Source: VRUE01 sp963814915 (GTDB lineage: Bacteria; Actinomycetota; Thermoleophilia; Solirubrobacterales; 70-9). Taken from it: a DNA stretch of 64,000 bases. Shown here piece by piece: positions 59,273 to 64,000 of the stretch. How positions within the stretch are numbered: the first letter of the stretch is position 1; each line of letters opens with the position of its first letter. The notes under the pieces were generated by a model. It was not told where the DNA came from. It saw only the letters and a program-made list of their open reading frames with translations, and made no database searches. The position numbers and the translations under genes are program-made. The stretch spans positions 124,001-188,000 of the forward strand of contig CAWFEI010000005.1 of assembly GCA_963814915.1 (NCBI GenBank). The letters run 5' to 3'.

Positions 59273-59998
59273 ATGGCCGGAAAGACGCTGAAGACGGAGG
59301 CGATCGTGCTGCGCAGCATCCGTTACGGCGAGGCCGACCGGATCCTCCACCTGTACACGGCGCAGCAGGGCCGGGTGGGGGCGATCGCCAAGGGGGCGCG
59401 GCGCCCGAAATCGCGCTTCGGCGGGCGGCTCGAGCCTTTCTTCCGACTCGACCTGCTGCTGCACGAAGGGCGCGGCGAGCTGCTCACGGTGACCCAGGTC
59501 GCCACGGTCGACGGCTACCCGCGCTTACGCGCATCCGGCGCCGCGCTCGGGGCCGGCGCTCGCGCCTGCGACGCGGTGCTGCGCCTGCTCGACTCGGCGG
59601 AGCCCAACCCGCCCGCCTACAACCTGCTCTGCCGTTACCTGGCGCTGCTCGACGATTCCACGCAGCCACGGGCGGTGTCGTTGCCGGTGGCGCTTTCCTT
59701 TCGCCTCAAGCTCGCCCTCGCGGCGGGCTTCTCGCCGGAGCTCGCCTCATGCGCGCGCTGTGGGGAGGCCGAACATCTGGCCGCCTTCTCCGGCGCGGCC
59801 GGGGGAGTCGTCTGCGCGAGCTGCGAAGCGGGGGGGTTCCCGCTCTCCGAGGGCGCGCACCGCTTCATGGTCGACTCGATCGCCAGCCCCCTGGCGGAGG
59901 CGCCGGAGGCCGGCGAGCGCGAGCTGCGCCAGGCCGAGCGGGCGATCGGCGAGACACTGGAGCATCACGCGCACGTACAGCTGCGCTCCGCGGCGTAG
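59273..59998 (+). CDS. recO: DNA repair protein RecO
   Basis: 241 residues. N-terminal OB fold (KTEAIVLRSIRYGEADRILHLYT, split at SIRYG) and a zinc finger with CARCGE ... CASCEAGG. RecO works with RecR to load RecA onto SSB-coated DNA in gap repair. The gene begins 8 nt after mutM. The 3' end is close to dgt, whose GTG start is 10 nt downstream. Confidence 0.92.
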   Translation: MAGKTLKTEAIVLRSIRYGEADRILHLYTAQQGRVGAIAKGARRPKSRFGGRLEPFFRLDLLLHEGRGELLTVTQVATVDGYPRLRASGAALGAGARACDAVLRLLDSAEPNPPAYNLLCRYLALLDDSTQPRAVSLPVALSFRLKLALAAGFSPELASCARCGEAEHLAAFSGAAGGVVCASCEAGGFPLSEGAHRFMVDSIASPLAEAPEAGERELRQAERAIGETLEHHAHVQLRSAA

Positions 59999-60001
59999 GA
60001 T
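59996..60001 (+). promoter_or_regulatory. candidate -10 box for dgt
   Basis: TAGGAT overlaps the recO stop and ends 6 nt before the GTG at 60008. Confidence 0.4.
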
Positions 60002-60007
60002 CGCCCC

Positions 60008-61018
60008 GTGCAAGCCACCGCCGCACTGGAGGACCGAGTATGCGCCTGGGAGGCCGAGTTCCTCTCCGACTCCGCGACGCCCTCCTACCCTGCCCGGCGA
60101 CAGGTCGAGGAGCCCGACAGCCCGCTGCGCACCCCGTTTCAGCGCGACCGCGACCGGATCGTCCACTCAAAGGCGTTCCGGCGGCTCAAGCACAAGACCC
60201 AGGTCTTCATCGCGCCCGAAGGCGACCACTACCGGACCCGGCTCACCCACACGCTCGAGGCCTGTGGGATCGCCCGCACGGTGGCGCGGGCGCTCGGGCT
60301 CAACGAGGATCTGACCGAGGCGATCGGGCTCGGCCATGACCTCGGCCACCCGCCCTTCGGTCACACGGGCGAGGACGCGCTCGACGCAGCTCTGCGCGAA
60401 CGCTGCAGCAGCGGCTTCAAGCACAACGAGCACTCGCTGCGGGTCGTCGACGTGCTCGAGCGCGACGGCCGCGGGCTCAACCTCACCGAACAGGTGCGCG
60501 ACGGGATCCTCAACCACACCGGCGCGGACCGGCCGGCGACGCTGGAGGGCCGGATAGTCAAGCTGGTCGACCGGGTTGCCTACATCAACCACGACATCGA
60601 CGACGCGCTGCGGGCCGGGATCCTGCGTCCCGAGGACCTTCCCGCCGCTGAGATCCAGCTGCTCGGCCCGACCGGCTCGGCCCGGATCGACACCTTGGTG
60701 CGCGACATCGTCGAGCGCTCCGCCGCGGCGGGCGACATCGAGCAGGGCGCGGAGGTGGGTGGGGCGATGCTGCGGCTGCGCAAGTTCATGTTCGACCGCG
60801 TGTATCTCGGCACCGCGGCGCGCGGCGAGCACGAGCGTGCCCAGCGTGCCCTGCGTGGGCTCTTCGCGCACTACATGGAGCACCCGGAGGAGGTGCCCGG
60901 GGGCAAGCCGGGGGCGAGCGAGTGCCAGCGGGTCGCGGACTACCTCGCCGGAATGACCGACCGCTTCTGCATCGCCCGCTTCGCCGAGCTGACGATTCCG
61001 GAGGCGACGAGATTCTGA
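60008..61018 (+). CDS. dgt: dGTPase-like HD-domain triphosphohydrolase
   Basis: 336 residues. The HD domain shows RTRLTHTLE (His), GLGHDLGHPPFGHTGE (His-Asp) and YINHDIDDAL (Asp). Start FLSDSATPSYPARR, PLRTPFQRDRDRIVHSKAFRRLKHKTQVF (split at HSK), which is characteristic of the deoxyguanosinetriphosphate triphosphohydrolase family. It converts dNTPs to deoxynucleosides and triphosphate. It lies directly before dnaG, as in other actinobacteria; stop and start overlap by one base (TGATG). Confidence 0.92.
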   Translation: MQATAALEDRVCAWEAEFLSDSATPSYPARRQVEEPDSPLRTPFQRDRDRIVHSKAFRRLKHKTQVFIAPEGDHYRTRLTHTLEACGIARTVARALGLNEDLTEAIGLGHDLGHPPFGHTGEDALDAALRERCSSGFKHNEHSLRVVDVLERDGRGLNLTEQVRDGILNHTGADRPATLEGRIVKLVDRVAYINHDIDDALRAGILRPEDLPAAEIQLLGPTGSARIDTLVRDIVERSAAAGDIEQGAEVGGAMLRLRKFMFDRVYLGTAARGEHERAQRALRGLFAHYMEHPEEVPGGKPGASECQRVADYLAGMTDRFCIARFAELTIPEATRF

Positions 61019-62799
61019 TGGCGCTGATCTCCGAGGAGAGCCTGGAGCGGGTCAAGCAGGCGGCGGACATCGTCGAGGTCGTCTCCGCCCATACGGACTT
61101 GCGCCGTCAAGGCGCGCGCTGGGTCGGGCTCTGCCCGTTCCACGAGGAGCGCACACCGTCCTTCTCTGTCGACGCGCAGGAAAAGCTCTACCACTGCTTC
61201 GGCTGCGGCGTCGGGGGCGACACGATCAAGTTCGTCGAGGAGAAGGAGGGGGTCGGATTCGCCGATGCGGTCGAGCTGCTCGCCGACCGCTACGGGGTGG
61301 AGCTGCAGCGGGAGAAGGAGGACCCGCGCGCCGAGGCGCGGCGCCAGCAGCGGCGGCGTCTGGGCGAGCTGCTCGACCGCACCTCGGGCTTCTACGCGCA
61401 GTACCTCTGGGATTCCGAGGAGGGGGGCAAGGCGCGCGCATACCTGGCCGAGCGCGGGCTGGAGGAGGAGACACTGCGTGCCTTCGCGGTCGGCTACGCG
61501 CCCAGCGCCTGGGACACGGTGCTGCTGCGTGGCCAGCGGGCCGGGTTCAAGGTCGAGGAGCTGCGCGCGGTCGGCCTCGCCCAGCGCGGGCGCAGCGGCG
61601 GCGAGTACGACCGTTTCCGCGAGCGGATCATGTTCCCGATCCGCGATCGCCGTGGGCGCGCGCTCGGCTTCGGCGGGCGTGCGATGCGCTCCGACCAGGG
61701 GGCCAAGTACGTCAACACCGCCGAGACGGACTTCTTCCACAAGAGCCAGATGCTCTACGGGATCGACCTCGCCAAGGAGGCGATCGCGAAGAGCGGCCGC
61801 GCCGTGGTCGTCGAGGGCTACACCGACGTTCTGGCGCTGCACCAGGCCGGGATCGGAGAGGCCGTTGGGGTGATGGGGACGGCGATCACCGAGGAGCAGG
61901 TCGCGGCGCTCTCGGGCATGGTCGACGAGGTCGTGCTGGCGCTCGATGCCGACTCGGCGGGGCAGGAGGCGATGCTCCGCGCGCAGAGAGTCGCGGCAGG
62001 CCGCCGGATGCGACTGCGGGTGGCGGCGATGCCGGCCGGGGAGGATCCGGCGGAGATGATCGCGGCCGAGGGCGGCGCGGAGCGCTTTCGGGCGTTGGTC
62101 GACGGCGCGGTCGACCTGCCCGCGTTCCAGGTGGGGCTGGTGCTGGATGGGACCGACGTCTCCTCGCCGGCCGAGCGCGACCGGGCGCTGGGCGAGGTGG
62201 CCCCGATCCTGGCGGGAATGGGGGAGACGGCAAGCCGCGACGACCTGGTCCGGCGGGTCGCCGGAAGGCTGGATCTGGAGCCATCGCTGGTCATGGGCCG
62301 GGTGACGGCGGCACGGCCGCCCAGCGGCGGAAGGACGGAACCGCCCAAGGGGGAGCGCGTAGCGCCGCCGCCGGCGGTGCGCGGCGGCGGCGAACTGACC
62401 TCGCGCGAACGGCGCGAGCGGGCGCTGCTGGCGATGTGCATCGCGCTGCCGGACGAAGGCCGCGACTACCTTGCCCGGCTCAGCGAGGAGCACCTCTCGC
62501 CGAACGGCGCCCGGGTGGCGGCCTGGCTGCGCGAGCACCCGAGCGACCCGGCGTCGAATCTCCCGCACGACGACGACCAGCTGGCGGGCCTGATCGCCGA
62601 GCTGGTCATCCTCGCCCACGACGAGCCGGCCTCCGGCGAAGCAATGGAGCTCAACTACCTGCTGCTCGAGCAGCGCCGTCTCGAGTCCCAGATTGCCGCT
62701 GCCGGCGAAGCCGGCGACTACGAGCGCCGCGCCGCGCTGAGCCGAGAACGCGCCGCCCTGGTCGAACGAATAGCCCGCACGGAGCGGGTGGGGGGTTAG
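61018..62799 (+). CDS. dnaG: DNA primase
   Basis: 593 residues. CHC2-type zinc domain (GLCPFHEERTPSF, YHCFGCGVGGD), catalytic core with TOPRIM motifs VVVEGYTDVLALHQ and LALDADSAGQEA, and a C-terminal helicase-binding region (about 460-593). Makes RNA primers on the lagging strand. The ATG at 61018 is preferred: it begins MALISEESLERVKQAADIVEV, the normal start. A longer in-frame reading into dgt is unlikely. Confidence 0.95.
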   Translation: MALISEESLERVKQAADIVEVVSAHTDLRRQGARWVGLCPFHEERTPSFSVDAQEKLYHCFGCGVGGDTIKFVEEKEGVGFADAVELLADRYGVELQREKEDPRAEARRQQRRRLGELLDRTSGFYAQYLWDSEEGGKARAYLAERGLEEETLRAFAVGYAPSAWDTVLLRGQRAGFKVEELRAVGLAQRGRSGGEYDRFRERIMFPIRDRRGRALGFGGRAMRSDQGAKYVNTAETDFFHKSQMLYGIDLAKEAIAKSGRAVVVEGYTDVLALHQAGIGEAVGVMGTAITEEQVAALSGMVDEVVLALDADSAGQEAMLRAQRVAAGRRMRLRVAAMPAGEDPAEMIAAEGGAERFRALVDGAVDLPAFQVGLVLDGTDVSSPAERDRALGEVAPILAGMGETASRDDLVRRVAGRLDLEPSLVMGRVTAARPPSGGRTEPPKGERVAPPPAVRGGGELTSRERRERALLAMCIALPDEGRDYLARLSEEHLSPNGARVAAWLREHPSDPASNLPHDDDQLAGLIAELVILAHDEPASGEAMELNYLLLEQRRLESQIAAAGEAGDYERRAALSRERAALVERIARTERVGG

Positions 62800-62803
62800 C
62801 CGC

Positions 62804-62809
62804 TAGATT
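62804..62809 (+). promoter_or_regulatory. candidate -10 box for tRNA-Asn
   Basis: TAGATT ends 11 nt before the tRNA 5' end. The 13-mer CTAGATTCCGCAC matches the box at 16522. Confidence 0.5.
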
Positions 62810-62820
62810 CCGCACTTCGT

Positions 62821-62893
62821 TCCGGGGTAGCTCAATCGGTAGAGCACTCGGCTGTTAACCGAGTTGTTGTGGGTTCGAGTCCCACCCCCGGAG
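62821..62893 (+). tRNA. tRNA-Asn (anticodon GUU)
   Basis: A 73-nt cloverleaf. Acceptor TCCGGGG pairs with CCCCGGA, D-arm GCTC...GAGC, anticodon stem CTCGG/CCGAG with loop CTGTTAA (GTT), T-arm GTGGG TTCGAGT CCCAC, discriminator G, no encoded CCA. Its 3' part is antisense to the end of the convergent glycosyltransferase gene. Confidence 0.95.
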
Positions 62894-64000
62894 CTCTTCG
62901 GCCTCGTCTCCCCGTTTCGCCGCCAGCTGCTCGATTAGTTCCGCGCCGCGCTCCGCACCGTCGTTTTCCCTCGCCCAGGCGGCGAACTCGGCGGCCCTGG
63001 CGGTGAACGCGGGCTCGTCGAGAACGCGCCGAGCCGCCCAGCGCAAGGGGCCGGGGCGGCAGAGGCGCCAGGGCAGCGAGAGGCCGGCCCCGGCCCAGGC
63101 GACCCGCATCGCGGTCTCGCTCATGTCGCCGATGAAGGGGCTGATCAACAGCGGCGTCCCGGCGGCGAGCGCGCGGGCCACGGTGCCGTGGCCGCCGTGG
63201 GAGACGACCAGCGACGCGGCCGGCATCAACTGGCTGTAGCTGAGCCAGTCGACGAGGACCGCGTTCGGGGGCACCTCGATCGGGCTCTGTGGGACCACCC
63301 GGTTGGTGGTCGCCACGACCCGCACCGGCTCCCGGGCCAAAGCGGCGAGCGCCGTGCGCACGAGGTGGTTGCGCGAGTCGTGTGCGGTGCTGGGCGCGAC
63401 GAGCACCAGCGGGTCCGTGCCGGGCGGCAGCTCGATCTCCGGGTGGGGCAGCTCGAAGCTCATCGGCCCGGTCAGCTCGACCCCGGACGGCCAGCGCCGC
63501 GGGTACTCCAACTGCGGGAAGGTCCCGACCAGAGCCAGGTCGGGGCTGATCCCGCCGTGGAAGCGCCCGGTCGGCGGCAGGCCGAGCCGTGTCCTCTGTT
63601 TGTTGAGGTCCTCACGCCCCTGTGCCAGGCCGACATCGAGCGCCCGCTGCCCGGCCCGCCAGACGCCGCGCCCCAGTGGGGTCCGCGGCGGCCGCAGGCC
63701 GATGGCGAAGAACGGCAGGCCGGGCTCCACGGCGGGGTAGATGTGCGGGATCAGCGTCGCCCGGGGCAGCCCGGCGACCTCCGCCGCGAGGGCGGGCGCG
63801 AGGGTGAGGATATCGCTGACGACCGCATCGGGCCGCATCTCCTCGAGCAGCGGCAACAGCGCCCGCGCCGCCTCGGCCGCGTGCGCGCCCTCCGCCGAAT
63901 CCGGGTCGGGCGGCGGGAACATGCTGTATTCCTCGGCCGCGGCGAAGCTCAGCCCGGCGCCCTCGACCGCCGTGCGCCGCTCCTCCCAGGTCTCGACCGT
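62855..64000 (-). CDS. UDP-glycosyltransferase-like (GT1/MGT), 5' partial
   Basis: At least 381 residues; the frame continues past the window edge. GT-B fold: early VEGAGLSFAAAEEYSMFPPPD, middle LPHIYPAVEPGLPFF, and the C-terminal nucleotide-sugar region with VLVDWLSYSQLMPAASLVVSHGGHGT, split at SYSQL (the HGGxGT motif), followed by GTPLLISPFIGDMSETA. Such enzymes glycosylate small molecules, for example macrolides or lipids. The last 13 codons are antisense to tRNA-Asn, giving the tail WDSNPQQLG; the true gene has no earlier stop. Confidence 0.85.
   Translation of the reverse strand, partial: TVETWEERRTAVEGAGLSFAAAEEYSMFPPPDPDSAEGAHAAEAARALLPLLEEMRPDAVVSDILTLAPALAAEVAGLPRATLIPHIYPAVEPGLPFFAIGLRPPRTPLGRGVWRAGQRALDVGLAQGREDLNKQRTRLGLPPTGRFHGGISPDLALVGTFPQLEYPRRWPSGVELTGPMSFELPHPEIELPPGTDPLVLVAPSTAHDSRNHLVRTALAALAREPVRVVATTNRVVPQSPIEVPPNAVLVDWLSYSQLMPAASLVVSHGGHGTVARALAAGTPLLISPFIGDMSETAMRVAWAGAGLSLPWRLCRPGPLRWAARRVLDEPAFTARAAEFAAWARENDGAERGAELIEQLAAKRGDEAEELRGWDSNPQQLG

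Overview
The window is 64 kb of GC-rich, densely packed bacterial chromosome with many ATGA/GTGA stop-start overlaps, frequent GTG starts and mostly housekeeping genes. Gene order points to an actinomycete. Two blocks are collinear with conserved actinobacterial (Mycobacterium-type) order: (MBL hydrolase)-hisS-aspS ... alaS-ruvX-mltG-aroE-aroC-aroK/aroB-aroQ-pepQ-efp-nusB, and tlyA-nadK-recN-steA-steB-pyrG-xerD. The divergent protein sequences, the aroK-aroB and NifU/IscU-MnmA fusions and the Glu/Gly/Ala-rich lipoprotein suggest a deep actinobacterial lineage. Thermoleophilia/Solirubrobacterales is my best guess, from recall and not proven here.

Layout. 1-8.5 kb: a TrkA pair, an FAD reductase, tRNA-Gln, a lipoprotein, a heterodimeric ABC exporter (one subunit frameshifted in a C-run), a secreted protein, GtrA and a membrane-anchored coiled coil. 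8.6-16.5 kb: a divergent leucyl-tRNA-synthetase-like protein, threonine synthase, an ATP-grasp/N-formylglutamate amidohydrolase fusion, tRNA-Met, an M29-like peptidase and a formiminotransferase. 16.5-31.5 kb: hisS, aspS, a 6S RNA candidate, IscU-MnmA, alaS, ruvX, mltG and the whole aroE-aroC-aroKB-aroQ shikimate run, then pepQ. 31.5-35.5 kb: a GGDEF protein, an M42 peptidase, an SDR and two tandem secreted paralogues lie in the pepQ-efp junction. 35.6-39.7 kb: efp, nusB, an xseB-like gene, ispA and dxs.

39.7-45.5 kb is the accessory region. Two nearly identical 60-bp direct repeats (40328-40387 and 45157-45216), plus a third partial copy at 39799, bracket a toxin/DUF2283 pair, a DUF433 fragment fused to a wrecked tyrosine integrase, an ECF sigma/anti-sigma pair whose anti-sigma carries a predicted beta-propeller, and a VapBC pair. 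Each full repeat ends in a Shine-Dalgarno sequence 6 nt before a different small ORF.

45.5-64 kb: tlyA-nadK, an MFS exporter, recN, steA-steB, a MraY/WecA-like transferase, pyrG, an M20 peptidase, DUF3866, xerD, mutM, recO, dgt, dnaG, tRNA-Asn and a convergent glycosyltransferase that runs off the window and overlaps the tRNA.

A recurring feature is a TAnnnT box ending about 6-10 nt before start codons that lack a Shine-Dalgarno sequence, which suggests widespread leaderless transcription. No CRISPR array, rRNA, intact insertion sequence or prophage structural module was seen.
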